A DNA stretch of 64,000 nt, taken from positions 27,720 through 91,719 of the forward strand of contig JAFUIS010000001.1 in assembly GCA_017468365.1 (NCBI GenBank), given 5' to 3'. The DNA comes from Oscillospiraceae bacterium. Lineage in GTDB: Bacteria; Bacillota; Clostridia; Oscillospirales; Ruminococcaceae. The position numbers and the translations under genes were made by a program. The notes beneath the pieces were generated by a model. The model searched no databases and was not told the origin of the DNA. It saw nothing but the letters and a program-made list of their open reading frames with translations. The first letter of the stretch is position 1. Every line of letters begins with the position of its first letter. Below are positions 33,844 through 42,800 of this stretch, one piece after another.

Positions 33844-34236
33844 TCAAGGCTGCTGTGCGCCGCAGTTAAGACAGAATTTTGCATCCGCAGAAATTTCTTT
33901 TCCGCAGCTGACACAAAGCTTCATGTTGGAAGAAACTTCTTTTTCTGCGGCGGGAACTTCCTCTTTCGGTGCCTTTATGGCTTCGATCTCGGCGCGCATT
34001 TCTTCAATGTTTTTGCGTCCGTTAAGGATTCCTTCGAAAATAGCCATAACTTCTTCGTCAAGAGTTTCGCCCGCATCAATTTTTGCAACGTAATATTCGC
34101 CGATTTTTTGAACAAGAGCATTGATCCCGCGCTGTTCGCTTTCGATTTTTGCCGAAAGTTTTGTGGTTTCGATAACGTTGTTGGTTTTTTCTGTCGCGGT
34201 TTTTGCAAAGTCGTTTATCTTATCAAAAAAAGCCAT
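33844..34236 (-). CDS. Coiled-coil protein with C-terminal zinc ribbon
   Basis: 130 residues. The first 95 are helical with heptad character (KINDFAKTATEKTNNVIETT). An Ala/Glu/Pro linker leads to a zinc ribbon with CVSCGKEISADAKFCLNCG. Proteins of this type are widespread in clostridia and bacilli, and no role is established. It has no membrane helix. It is transcribed alone. Confidence 0.85.
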   Translation of the reverse strand: MAFFDKINDFAKTATEKTNNVIETTKLSAKIESEQRGINALVQKIGEYYVAKIDAGETLDEEVMAIFEGILNGRKNIEEMRAEIEAIKAPKEEVPAAEKEVSSNMKLCVSCGKEISADAKFCLNCGAQQP

Positions 34237-34424
34237 AAAATATCCTCCTTGCTGAAAATTACTACGTCTTTATTTTACTCCGTTTTTTTGCCGTTGTCAC
34301 GAAAAAACAGTAAAAATTTGTTGCGGAAGCATCAATTATTGTTTATCTTTGCCCCTTTTCACTCCAAAAACATAATTTGATAGTGGGAAAACCCCCGAGA
34401 ACCTCCTGAAAGGAAGAGATTTTT

Positions 34425-34661
34425 TTGCGTGAAACACCGCTTTGCGATATGAAAAAAGGTGAATATGTGATGATAAAAAGGCTTGCCGCCGAAAACACCC
34501 TTCGCCGAAGGCTCGAAGATATGGGCTTCATCGAAGGAACAAAAGTCAGATGCGTAAGGATAAGCCCCGCAAAAGACCCAAAAGCCTTTCTTGTAAGAGG
34601 CGCCGTCATTGCCCTTCGAAACGAAGATTCAAAAACGATACTGGGGGTGAAGCTTCCGTGA
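34425..34661 (+). CDS. feoA: Ferrous iron transport protein A
   Basis: 78 residues with an SH3-like FeoA fold: ENTLRRRLEDMGFIEGTKVRCVRISP and FLVRGAVIALRNEDSKTI. The start is TTG at 34425, after AGGAAGAG; no ATG fits. The stop overlaps the feoB start (GTGA), so the two are translationally coupled. FeoA is a small cytoplasmic partner thought to stimulate FeoB. Confidence 0.92.
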   Translation: MRETPLCDMKKGEYVMIKRLAAENTLRRRLEDMGFIEGTKVRCVRISPAKDPKAFLVRGAVIALRNEDSKTILGVKLP

Positions 34662-36682
34662 ACTCTCAAAAAATTGCCCTGGTGGGAAACCCCAACGTCG
34701 GAAAAAGCACTCTTTTCAATTACCTCACCGGAATGAAACAGCATACCGGAAACTGGTCCGGAAAAACCGTCGGTACCGCGGAGGGAATCATAAGAAAAAG
34801 CAAAAACAAAATAAAACTCGTCGACCTGCCGGGTACATATTCTCTGGCGGCCGATTCCGCAGAAGAAGAGGTGACAAGGGACTGTCTCCTTTTCGAAAAT
34901 TTCGATGCCGCAGCGGTGGTCTGCGACGCCTGCTGTCTTGAACGAAATCTCATCCTTGCGCTCCAGACTGCGGAACTTGTTCCCAAGGTGCTGATAATCG
35001 TCAACATGATGGACGACGCGCGCAAAAAAGGCATTGAAATAAATTTTTCAAAACTTGAAAAAGCAATGGGACTTCCGGTTGTGGGCATTTCCGCTTCCAC
35101 CGGTGAAGGAATGGAAAAACTTGAAAAAGCCATGGAAAAACTTCTTGAGCACAGCGGTGCTCAAACCTTTGTGCCCGTAAGATATCCAAAAGGCGTAAAA
35201 GAATCCGCAGAGCGGCTTTTTCCGCTTTTCAAAGAAAGATACGGTGTAAAAGGAATCTATCCGGTGCTCGCCTTTCTTGAAGGCGAGCACAAAACGTCTG
35301 CAGCTTTCAAAAGCCGTTTCGGAAATCTTGAAAAGGAGCTTGAAATCGCATTGGAAAAGGAAAAATCCATTCTTTCGCAAACTGCGGATTTAAAAAGAAT
35401 ATCCGTCTGCCGTGTCCTTCGTGCGGAAGAGATATGCCTTTCGGCGCTTAGTTTGGATCCGGAAAAAGCGCTTAAAAAGGACGATGTGCTGGATTCAGTG
35501 CTCACGGGGAAAACCTTTGGAATACCTCTGATGCTGATTCTTTTTGCGTTCATTTTCTGGCTTACCGTTTCCGGCGCAAACTATCCTTCCGCGCTTCTTT
35601 CCGATGTTTTTTCAAAAATCGGGATATGGTTCGAATCGCTTTTTGAAAAACTCGAAGCGCCGCCGGTTTTGACTTCGCTTCTTCTTGACGGAGTATGGAA
35701 AGTTTTAAGCTGGGTGGTGGCGGTAATGCTTCCGCCAATGGCGATTTTCTTTCCGCTTTTTACTCTTTTGGAAGATGTGGGATATCTTCCGCGGGTCGCT
35801 TTCAACCTTGATAAAGGCTTCAAAGCTTCCGGTGCCTGCGGAAAGCAGGCGCTGACCATGTGCATGGGAATCGGCTGCGGTGCGGTTGGGGTCACCGGTG
35901 CAAGAATAATCGATTCACCCCGCGAGCGGGCAATAGCCATAATCACAAACAGTTTTGTCCCATGCAACGGAAGACTCCCTGCGCTCATTGCGCTGACGTC
36001 CATGTTTTTTACCGATTCTCCGGTGCTCGGAGCTTTTATAATGACGGCGGTGCTGGTTTTTTGCGTGCTCACAACTTTGCTTATATCGAAAATCCTTTCA
36101 AAAACCGTGCTCAAGGGAACTCCCTCGGCGTTCACTCTTGAACTTCCGCCTTATCGAATGCCCAAAATCGGCAAAGTGATAGTCCGTTCGGTCCTTGACC
36201 GAACTCTCAAGATTCTCGGAAGAGCGGTGGCGGTTGCCGTTCCGGCGGGAATCATTATCTGGCTGTGCTCAAACTTTTCTTTTGGCGGAAAAACCCTGCT
36301 CGAAATGCTTTCGGCTTTTCTTGACCCCTTCGGAAAAATCATCGGAATGGACGGAAAAGTCCTTTCAGGCTTCGTCCTTTCGTTCCCCGCCAACGAAATC
36401 GCCCTTCCCATAATGGCAATGGCCTATTCCGGCGGCGAACTTTCGCAGCTCGGAACTTTGTCAGAAACCGCCGCGCTTTTTTTCGCAAACGGTTTTACAA
36501 AGATAACGGCGCTCTGCACCGCGGTGTTTTTTCTTTTCCATTGGCCTTGCGCCACAACGCTTTTGACCGTGTGGAAAGAAACAAAAAGCGCGAAATATAC
36601 AGCCCTTTCCGTGTTGGTGCCCCTTATTACGGGAACTTTGTTTTGCTTTATAATAAATATAGTTTCAAAACTGTTTCCATAG
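34658..36682 (+). CDS. feoB: Ferrous iron transporter B
   Basis: 674 residues from GTG at 34658, overlapping the feoA stop. The N-terminal G domain has GNPNVGKS (10-17), DLPGTYS and NMMDDARKKG; the following helical insert acts as a GDI-like domain. The membrane part has two gate regions, one including CMGIGCGAVGVTGARIIDS. FeoB imports Fe2+ across the membrane. The length is close to the usual minimum for the family. Confidence 0.97.
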   Translation: MNSQKIALVGNPNVGKSTLFNYLTGMKQHTGNWSGKTVGTAEGIIRKSKNKIKLVDLPGTYSLAADSAEEEVTRDCLLFENFDAAAVVCDACCLERNLILALQTAELVPKVLIIVNMMDDARKKGIEINFSKLEKAMGLPVVGISASTGEGMEKLEKAMEKLLEHSGAQTFVPVRYPKGVKESAERLFPLFKERYGVKGIYPVLAFLEGEHKTSAAFKSRFGNLEKELEIALEKEKSILSQTADLKRISVCRVLRAEEICLSALSLDPEKALKKDDVLDSVLTGKTFGIPLMLILFAFIFWLTVSGANYPSALLSDVFSKIGIWFESLFEKLEAPPVLTSLLLDGVWKVLSWVVAVMLPPMAIFFPLFTLLEDVGYLPRVAFNLDKGFKASGACGKQALTMCMGIGCGAVGVTGARIIDSPRERAIAIITNSFVPCNGRLPALIALTSMFFTDSPVLGAFIMTAVLVFCVLTTLLISKILSKTVLKGTPSAFTLELPPYRMPKIGKVIVRSVLDRTLKILGRAVAVAVPAGIIIWLCSNFSFGGKTLLEMLSAFLDPFGKIIGMDGKVLSGFVLSFPANEIALPIMAMAYSGGELSQLGTLSETAALFFANGFTKITALCTAVFFLFHWPCATTLLTVWKETKSAKYTALSVLVPLITGTLFCFIINIVSKLFP

Positions 36683-36695
36683 AATATAAAAAGCC

Positions 36696-36723
36696 TTGAT
36701 ATTTGTCCGAAAGATGGTATAAT
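36696..36723 (+). promoter_or_regulatory. Promoter of the PH-like/macro-domain pair
   Basis: TTGATA at 36696-36701 and TATAAT at 36718-36723, spacer 16 bp. Confidence 0.7.
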
Positions 36724-36748
36724 ACAATAGAAAGGGTGGTGTTTTTTT

Positions 36749-37123
36749 ATGGCATTCGTTGAGAAAAAAAGATGGACTTTCCTCGGCCTTCCGTTCACTT
36801 TCACAAAGTATACGATAACCGAAGAACAGATCACAATCAATTCCGGTTTCTTTACAAGGGTAGAAAATGACTGCTATATGTATAAGATCCAGGATACGGT
36901 CCTTTCCGTTTCTCTTATCCAGAAGATTTTCGGAATCGCAACTGTCATCTGCAAAACCAGCGACGTTACCCACGGTCAGCTTGTGCTCAAAAACATAAAA
37001 AACGCCAAAACCATTAAAGACTTCATCGTTGAATGTTCCGAAGAACAGCGCTTGAAGAGAAGAACCATCAATACGCTTAATATCGACGCCGACGTTGACG
37101 GCGATCTTGACGGCGATCTTTGA
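36749..37123 (+). CDS. Bacterial PH-domain-like (YdbS/bPH2) cytoplasmic protein
   Basis: 124 residues with the bPH2 pattern: FTKYTITEEQITINSGFFTRVENDCYMYKIQDTVLS is typical for the family (key parts YTITEEQITI and MYKIQDTVLS). No membrane helix is present. The tail is acidic and repetitive (DADVDGDLDGDL). The family's ligands are unknown. It lies 25 bp before a macro-domain gene and shares its promoter. Confidence 0.82.
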   Translation: MAFVEKKRWTFLGLPFTFTKYTITEEQITINSGFFTRVENDCYMYKIQDTVLSVSLIQKIFGIATVICKTSDVTHGQLVLKNIKNAKTIKDFIVECSEEQRLKRRTINTLNIDADVDGDLDGDL

Positions 37124-37147
37124 CAAAAAGAAAGGAACGATTTTGAA

Positions 37148-37678
37148 ATGACCAATTTTTCCGTTGTAAAAGGCAATATCGTCAACATGAAAGTTGACGC
37201 AATCGTAAACGCAGCAAATACCAGCCTTCTGGGCGGCGAAGGTGTTGACGGTGCAATCCATGCTGCCGCAGGCGCAGAACTTCTCAGCTGCTGCAGAAGA
37301 ATCGGCGGATGCAAAACCGGCGACGCAGTCATCACCCCTGGCTTCAAACTCGATGCAAAATACATCATCCACACCGTAGGTCCCGTCTGGAACAACGGTC
37401 TTACCAACGAAGCTGAACTTCTCCGTCAGTGCTACATCAAATCCCTTGATCTTGCCGTTGAATACAACTGCAAAACCGTTGCTTTCCCTTCCATCTCCAC
37501 CGGCGCATACCGTTATCCTCTTGCAAAAGCCGCAGAGATAGCAATCAACACCATTCTTGAATATATCGAGAAGGATACCTGCATTGAAGACGTATCTCTT
37601 GTCTGCTTTGATTTCAATACCAAAGCTGCTTACGACAAAGTAATGCGCTCCCTTGGAAGACTTGAAGACGAAGAATGA
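37148..37678 (+). CDS. Macro-domain protein (O-acetyl-ADP-ribose deacetylase type)
   Basis: 176 residues. The ADP-ribose site reads VDAIVNAANTSLLGGEGVDGAIHAAAG, followed by CKTGDAVITPGF and FPSISTGAYRYPLAKAA, matching the YmdB/MacroD class that removes the acetyl group from O-acetyl-ADP-ribose or hydrolyses ADP-ribosyl esters. It follows a PH-like gene by 25 bp; no ADP-ribosyltransferase or sirtuin lies nearby. Confidence 0.94.
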   Translation: MTNFSVVKGNIVNMKVDAIVNAANTSLLGGEGVDGAIHAAAGAELLSCCRRIGGCKTGDAVITPGFKLDAKYIIHTVGPVWNNGLTNEAELLRQCYIKSLDLAVEYNCKTVAFPSISTGAYRYPLAKAAEIAINTILEYIEKDTCIEDVSLVCFDFNTKAAYDKVMRSLGRLEDEE

Positions 37679-37687
37679 TCAAAAATA

Positions 37688-37718
37688 AAAAAGCCCGGGA
37701 AAACCCCCGGGCTTTTTC
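37688..37718 (+). terminator. Terminator after the macro-domain gene
   Basis: AAAAAGCCCGGG/CCCGGGCTTTTT with a 6-nt loop. Confidence 0.88.
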
Positions 37719-37732
37719 TTTTGCAAAAAATA

Positions 37733-37761
37733 TTGATTAAATATATTATGTTTGTTATAAT
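37733..37761 (+). promoter_or_regulatory. Promoter of the second sortase gene
   Basis: TTGATT at 37733-37738 and TATAAT at 37756-37761, spacer 17 bp; AAGGAGG follows before the start. Confidence 0.75.
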
Positions 37762-37788
37762 ATATATTTAGTCAAGGAGGCGATACCT

Positions 37789-38691
37789 ATGAAAAAGATT
37801 ATCGGTATTGCGGTTTTGCTTATTGCGGCGATGATGGCGCTTATGCTTTGCGGTGCCGCCGCGCAGAATGACGAAACCGTTTCCGAGCCGGAAACCCAGG
37901 TTCAGTGCACCATTGAAGAACCGGCAAAACATGATTATACAAACCTTCGCGGAACGAGATACAGAAATCTCTATGCGACAAAATATCCCAACCTCGTCGA
38001 AACCCTTGTAAAACCCGAACCCGAACAAAACGCCGCAAACGGTGAAACCGCCGGAGGCGGTGCAGCCGGAAATGTCGGAGGCGGTCAGGTAGGTGTGGGT
38101 TCTGCATCCAATCCCGGTTTTTCCGGTTCCGTCGGAAGCTATTCCCTCAGCGATAAAACGGTAGCGGCACATCTTTCTGTTCAGGGAACCAGCATCCAGG
38201 ACAGAGCGATCTGGCAGGCTGAGGGCAACACCAACTATTATACCAGCGGTCACGGCGCAGTTGCATGGGCAGCGGGAAGCGCACACCTCAGAAGCGGTGA
38301 ACTTTCCCAGAACACCGTAATTTACGGTCACAACTGGAACAACTGCTTCGTTCCTTTTAAAAAGACCGGACCCGAGTTCGAATCCCTCATGGCGTATTCC
38401 TATGAGGATTTCGTTGCTGAAAACCAGTATATTTATCTTACTACCAACAGCGGCGTCCATACCTTCCAGGTTTTCGCCGTCTGTTTTACCAAAGACCTCA
38501 GCTTCTATATCAACTGCAACGGCATCGATGTTTCTTCCGTCGCCGCCACTGCAAAAGGCATGAGCCTTTTCGATTTCGGAGTAAGCGTCAGCGACAGCGA
38601 TAAGCTCATCACCCTTTCCACCTGCACCCGTTATTATAAAGGTCTTGGTGCAAACCAGAGATTTATAGTCATGGGCAAACTCATCAGCTGA
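37789..38691 (+). CDS. Second class B-type sortase with Gly-rich linker
   Basis: 300 residues. A signal-anchor (IIGIAVLLIAAMMALMLCGAAA) and a 90-residue Gly/Asn/Glu linker precede the catalytic domain. The triad is His181 (IYGHNWNN), Cys279 (LSTCTRY) and Arg291 (NQRFIVMGKL). Compared with the first sortase, the IGWIYIP region is replaced by DRAIWQAEGNTNYYT, so it is a distant class B-like enzyme. No sortase substrate is next to it; the secreted protein at 43011 carries an incomplete sorting motif. It is transcribed alone. Confidence 0.87.
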   Translation: MKKIIGIAVLLIAAMMALMLCGAAAQNDETVSEPETQVQCTIEEPAKHDYTNLRGTRYRNLYATKYPNLVETLVKPEPEQNAANGETAGGGAAGNVGGGQVGVGSASNPGFSGSVGSYSLSDKTVAAHLSVQGTSIQDRAIWQAEGNTNYYTSGHGAVAWAAGSAHLRSGELSQNTVIYGHNWNNCFVPFKKTGPEFESLMAYSYEDFVAENQYIYLTTNSGVHTFQVFAVCFTKDLSFYINCNGIDVSSVAATAKGMSLFDFGVSVSDSDKLITLSTCTRYYKGLGANQRFIVMGKLIS

Positions 38692-38778
38692 TTTTTTAAA
38701 AAATTCGGCAAAAACTATGGACATACAGATTTTTCTGTGATATAATTATCTCCGCTGACAAAAGTCGGCGGAAAATCC

Positions 38779-38854
<76 letters not shown>

Positions 38855-38861
38855 AATATCA

Positions 38862-38898
38862 AAAAAACCTTGAAACTATGCGGTTTCAAGGTTTTTTT
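38862..38898 (+). terminator. Terminator after tRNA-Ala
   Basis: CCTTGAAAC/GTTTCAAGG flanked by A7/T7, loop TATGCG. Confidence 0.88.
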
Positions 38899-38922
38899 AT
38901 TGTCCAAAAACAGATGCTTTAC

Positions 38923-38963
38923 AGCGCTTGAATTTTGTACCAAATTCAGAGCATTCAAGAGGT
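38923..38963 (+). pseudogene. Fragment of a second tRNA-Ala anticodon arm, interrupted by 17 nt
   Basis: AGCGCTTGAAT (38923-38933) and GCATTCAAGAGGT (38951-38963) match the adjacent tRNA-Ala exactly, but a 17-nt stretch replaces the single G between them. The D, T and acceptor arms are missing. It may be a decayed gene copy or an old attachment site. Confidence 0.6.
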
Positions 38964-38964
38964 C

Positions 38965-39216
38965 TGACTGATAAGACATTGCCGGAATCGGAAGGGGAAG
39001 GCATGAGAAATCAGGCCGGAGAGAAGGGGGAAACCGCGGAAGCAAAAAGGAAGCGGTAACAACCGTGGAATGGATGGCCCAGAAAACGTCTTTGGCGAAA
39101 GCAAAAGGCAAGGGTGAGTCGGAAAGAAGCAGCTGCAGAGATTGAATCCGACGGAAGACGAAAAGAAATTGCAGACGAAATTATCGGTCTCGACTGAAAA
39201 GTCGAGACCTTTTTTT
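38965..39216 (+). ncRNA. Possible unassigned structured RNA between tRNA-Ala and the XRE gene
   Basis: About 250 nt with no convincing reading frame, purine-rich on the plus strand and ending in a strong terminator. Internal stems can be drawn: ACCGC (39033-39037) with GCGGT (39053-39057), and GTCGGA (39118-39123) with TCCGAC (39147-39152). A GCAAAAGG-type motif occurs twice (39042-39050, 39101-39108). No clear promoter is seen. It does not match the conserved parts of tmRNA, RNase P RNA or SRP RNA that I can recall. It could also be decayed coding DNA. Confidence 0.35.
39186..39216 (+). terminator. Terminator of the unassigned transcript
   Basis: GGTCTCGAC/GTCGAGACC, loop TGAAAA, then seven T. 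No annotated gene lies immediately upstream on this strand. Confidence 0.85.
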
Positions 39217-39242
39217 GTTTTACAGGAAAATTCATTTATAAA

Positions 39243-39279
39243 AAAAGGTCCCGAAACAAAGTTCCGGGACCTTTTATTT
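39243..39279. terminator. Second hairpin, terminator-like
   Basis: AAAAGGTCCCG/CGGGACCTTTT with a longer loop; A and T tracts on both sides. It may terminate either strand. Confidence 0.7.
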
Positions 39280-39296
39280 TTCAAAATAATTTGCAT

Positions 39297-39333
39297 AACA
39301 AAAAATCCCGCAGATTTCTCTGGGGGATTTTTT
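39297..39333 (-). terminator. Terminator after the XRE regulator
   Basis: Imperfect stem AAAATCCC..CAGA/TCTG..GGGATTTT with T-tract on the minus strand, directly after the stop codon. Confidence 0.7.
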
Positions 39334-39334
39334 A

Positions 39335-39760
39335 TCAGAACAGCGTTTCTTCGTCTTCGGTAAAAAGCTTGTCGTTGATTTCAAAAAGCGGAGTTCTATG
39401 TACAAGTCCGTAAATGATTATTGCGTCGCGGCGGTTTTTGGGATAAAGCTGGGCGCAGCCGCTGTATTTAAGAAGCTCCTGCGTTTCGTCAAAACTCGCT
39501 TCAAGACCGTAGCAAAGACAGATAAGACGGTTGCGGGAAGGCTTGCGTTTTCCGGCAAAAATCTGGTGAAGATAAACTTCGCTTGTGCCCGAAAGCTTCG
39601 CAAGATTGGCTTTGGAAATATCCTTTTCAGCGAGAAGATTATTAAGAAGTTCCGGAATGCATTCACAGTTGAAACTGTTCTTGTTCTCCGAAAGAAATTC
39701 GTCAAGATTTGCCGATTCCATAAGTTCCATTCGAAGATCGCCGGTGTTCTTTTCCTGCAA
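39335..39760 (-). CDS. XRE-family HTH regulator divergent from a Ser/Thr kinase
   Basis: About 141 residues. The HTH reads LLNNLLAEKDISKANLAKLSGTSEVYLHQIFAGKRKPSRNRLICLCYGL; the recognition helix is near SGTSEVYLHQIF. The C-terminal part (LFEINDKLFTEDEETLF) is unknown. The start is uncertain: TTG at 39760 sits 6-7 bp after AAGGTG, and GTG at 39769 is the alternative. It is transcribed away from the kinase gene with a shared AT-rich control region. XRE/kinase neighbours of this kind recur in gut clostridia, which suggests a functional pair. Confidence 0.82.
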   Translation of the reverse strand: MQEKNTGDLRMELMESANLDEFLSENKNSFNCECIPELLNNLLAEKDISKANLAKLSGTSEVYLHQIFAGKRKPSRNRLICLCYGLEASFDETQELLKYSGCAQLYPKNRRDAIIIYGLVHRTPLFEINDKLFTEDEETLF

Positions 39761-39773
39761 AAACGTCACCTTC

Positions 39774-39802
39774 TTTACAATAAATTTAAAACCAAGTATA
39801 AT
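39774..39802 (+). promoter_or_regulatory. Promoter of the Ser/Thr kinase gene
   Basis: TTTACA at 39774-39779 and TATAAT at 39797-39802, spacer 17 bp. Confidence 0.68.
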
Positions 39803-39821
39803 ATAATTATAAATTTATTGT
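39777..39821. promoter_or_regulatory. Split palindrome in the XRE/kinase divergent control region
   Basis: ACAATAAATTTA (39777-39788) and TAAATTTATTGT (39810-39821) form perfect 12-bp inverted arms bracketing the kinase -10 box. This would suit a dimeric regulator such as the divergent XRE protein. Confidence 0.6.
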
Positions 39822-39859
39822 GAAAAAAATCAATATGCTGCGAGCATAGGACGGAGAAT

Positions 39860-42800
39860 ATGGGCAACTACAACAAACTGGTTGATAAAATCAACAACGA
39901 GTACGACAGCGTAAAGCTTTTAAAAGAAAACGAAAAAAGCAGCGTTCATATAGTAAAAAACAGAAAAAGCGGCGAACGTTTCGTCTTCAAAAAGACAACC
40001 GGCTCCGGAAGTGCTGTTTACAAAAACCTCATGCAGATTTCATGCAAAAACCTTCCAAAGGTGGTCGCCGCCGAAAGCGACGGCGAAAAAACCGCGGTTC
40101 TCGAAGAATATATTTTCGGCGACACCCTTTTCGAGGTTTTAAAAGGCGGACTTCTTTCCGAAAAAGAAGCCACCGATCTTACCTGCCAGCTTTGCAAGGC
40201 ACTTTCGATTTTGCATAAGCGCGGAATGATCCACAGGGACATAAAACCCGAAAACGTCCTCATAAGAGGAAACGAAGCGGTGCTCATCGACTTCGATGCT
40301 TCAAGAGAAGTAAGCATCGAAAAGACCGGCGACACAAAGATCCTCGGCACCACAGGCTATGCTTCGCCGGAACAATACGGCCTTTCCCAGACAGACGCAA
40401 GGTCGGATATCTATTCTCTCGGCGTCATGCTCAACGTCATGCTCACGGGTGAGCATCCTTCAACAAAACTTGCTGAAGGTTACCTTGGCGAAATTGTCGA
40501 ACAGTGCACGATGATAAATCCCGAAAGACGTTTTCAAACAGCAGAAGAGCTTGAAAAAGCGCTTAATATAAAGAAAAACACCAAAAAGATAAACAACTGG
40601 AAGATCCTTTCCGCAATTTTTGCAGCCATAATCTGCATCGGAATCGTTTTGAGCACGGGCGTTCTCCAAAAAAATCAAAGTGGTTTCAAAACTCCGGCAA
40701 CAATCGTCGAAAGCGGTTTTTGCGGAACGGAAAACGGCGGAAAAAACCTTGAATGGACCTTTTATTCCGACGGCGTGCTCAAAATAAGCGGCACCGGAAA
40801 AATGGCGGATTTTGAAAGTGGCGGCGCTGAAGAACCTTCGGCACCGTGGAAGGCCCACCAGGGAAAAGTAATAAGCCTCGTCATCGAAGAAGGTGTCGAA
40901 AGCATCGGAAAAGAAGCTTTTCGCTGTATGTTGATATCCGGAGAGAACCTTGTCCTTCCGTCCACACTTAAAGAAATAAGGTCAATGGCTTTCTGTAAAA
41001 ACAATTTCAGCGGAAAACTCATGATCCCCGAAGGAACCGAATTGCTGGAGGACTGTTCCTTCCAGCTCGCCGGCTCTTTTTCGGAAATATACATTCCCTC
41101 AACCGTTACGGAAATGGGCGAAACCCCTTTCAGGTACTGTAATGCCGACAAAATAACGGTGCACGAAGATAACCCCGCTTTTTCTTCGAAAGACGGTGTT
41201 CTCTATACCAAAGATTTTGAAAATATTCTCCAATTCCCTCAAAACGTAAAAGGCGATTTTACTCTTCCGCTGTTCGTCAGAAACATCGGAAGCGCTGCTT
41301 TTGAATCCAGCGAACTCAACACCATCGTCATAAGTGGAAAAATCGACGTCGTTGGTGCCGTTGCGTTCCAGGGCTTTTCAGGCGATGTCATTTTTCAAAA
41401 CGAAGTTAATTACATCAACAAAGGCGCCTTCCATAACGATCGCGAAGAAGCAAACGTCTGGTTCCTCGGTGGTGCACCGAAAGAGGTAGCTGTATACGGA
41501 AACGAAGAATGGAACTGCTTTATGGGATTTGTAAACGTTTATTACTACGGCGAAACCGACAGCTGGAAACTCGGTCACGACGGAAAATGGAACGGTTATG
41601 AAGTTTCCGAAAAAGCTCCGACCTACGAAGAAGCCGCTCTTGTCAGCGTTTCAAACCTTGGCGAAGCAAAAGGCGAAAGTTCTCTTCTTCCTCCCGATTT
41701 TTACGACTATTGGAAAAAAGACGAAATAATCACCGAAAATATTTTCATCGACGGCCCCGGCAATCTTGAAAAATATATTTCCGTAAAATTCGAAGAAGAC
41801 GTTCTTATAATGACCCTTGAAAAAGTTCCCGATGCGGAATGGAAAAATATCGTCGAAAGCGTTCCTGAATGGGAAGAGGGGATAATCCTTTCCCTCGTAA
41901 CGGAAGCCCCGGACGAAACCGTGACCGGCTTCGTCACCAATAACGGAAACGGCCCCACCTATTCCAACTTAAAGCGCCGTTTTATGGCGGGCGAAGATAT
42001 GACGTTCAGTTCCTTCGACGGAAAAAGGGATAAAGATTATGTCGGAATCGAAGTTGCCCAGTTCATCGATTATGAAGGTGAAACCTTCATTTCGCCCATC
42101 GACAGAAACAGCATTTTTTATAAGGCTTTCCTCTGGAAAGATTCCGACGGAAACGTAACAAGCAAAATCCTTCCTTACAGATTTATCATAAGCGAAGAAT
42201 TCAAAACCGCTTCCGTAAAAACCGGAAGGGACTTTGTCCAAAACGAAATTCCGGAACACGAAAGATTATGGATGGAATCTTTCTGGGAACCCATTACCGA
42301 CCCCAAAAGAATCGTTCTTATGACCATGGGCGGAAGCGGTTTTCCGGTGGAAACTGAAGAAGCAAAAGCCGCCGGAGTTGACGTTGAATTTTTCGAAGAA
42401 CCGGGTTTCGTTTTCACAAAAAGAAACAGAAATCCCTTCGACCCTGATATAGCCGCGAACATCGAAGCCTCGGTGCTTCCGCCCGATGCAAGAAATCGCA
42501 AAGAGGGCGAATCCCTCGAAGAATATCTGGACAGCGTTTATTCCGAAACAAAATATAAAGGCTGCAAAATCGTCGCCTGTTCCGCCGATACTTATACCGA
42601 AGAACTGGCGGAAAGTCAAAACGGTTTCATTCTCGGTGAAACATTCTTCCCCATAGAAAACCGAAGAGTTGCCTCCGATAATATTCTCGAGACCCATTCG
42701 GTCGAAACCGAAAACGGAACTCTTTTCTACGGTACCGATATGCAGAATTTCAGAACGCTGATAATCGACTGGTACACCGAAAATCCGGATAAAAACCCCG

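Noticed and set aside
34550-34657. Longer feoB start giving a 36-residue basic extension
   Set aside because: It overlaps feoA throughout; GTG at 34658 gives the normal FeoB N terminus and stop/start overlap.
39040-39070. GCGGTAACAACCG considered as a T-box antiterminator
   Set aside because: The invariant TGGNACC core is absent and no aminoacyl-tRNA synthetase or amino acid gene follows.
39115-39160. GGAAAGAAGCAGC considered as the SRP RNA tetraloop region
   Set aside because: The bases flanking GGAA do not pair and the symmetric loop is missing.
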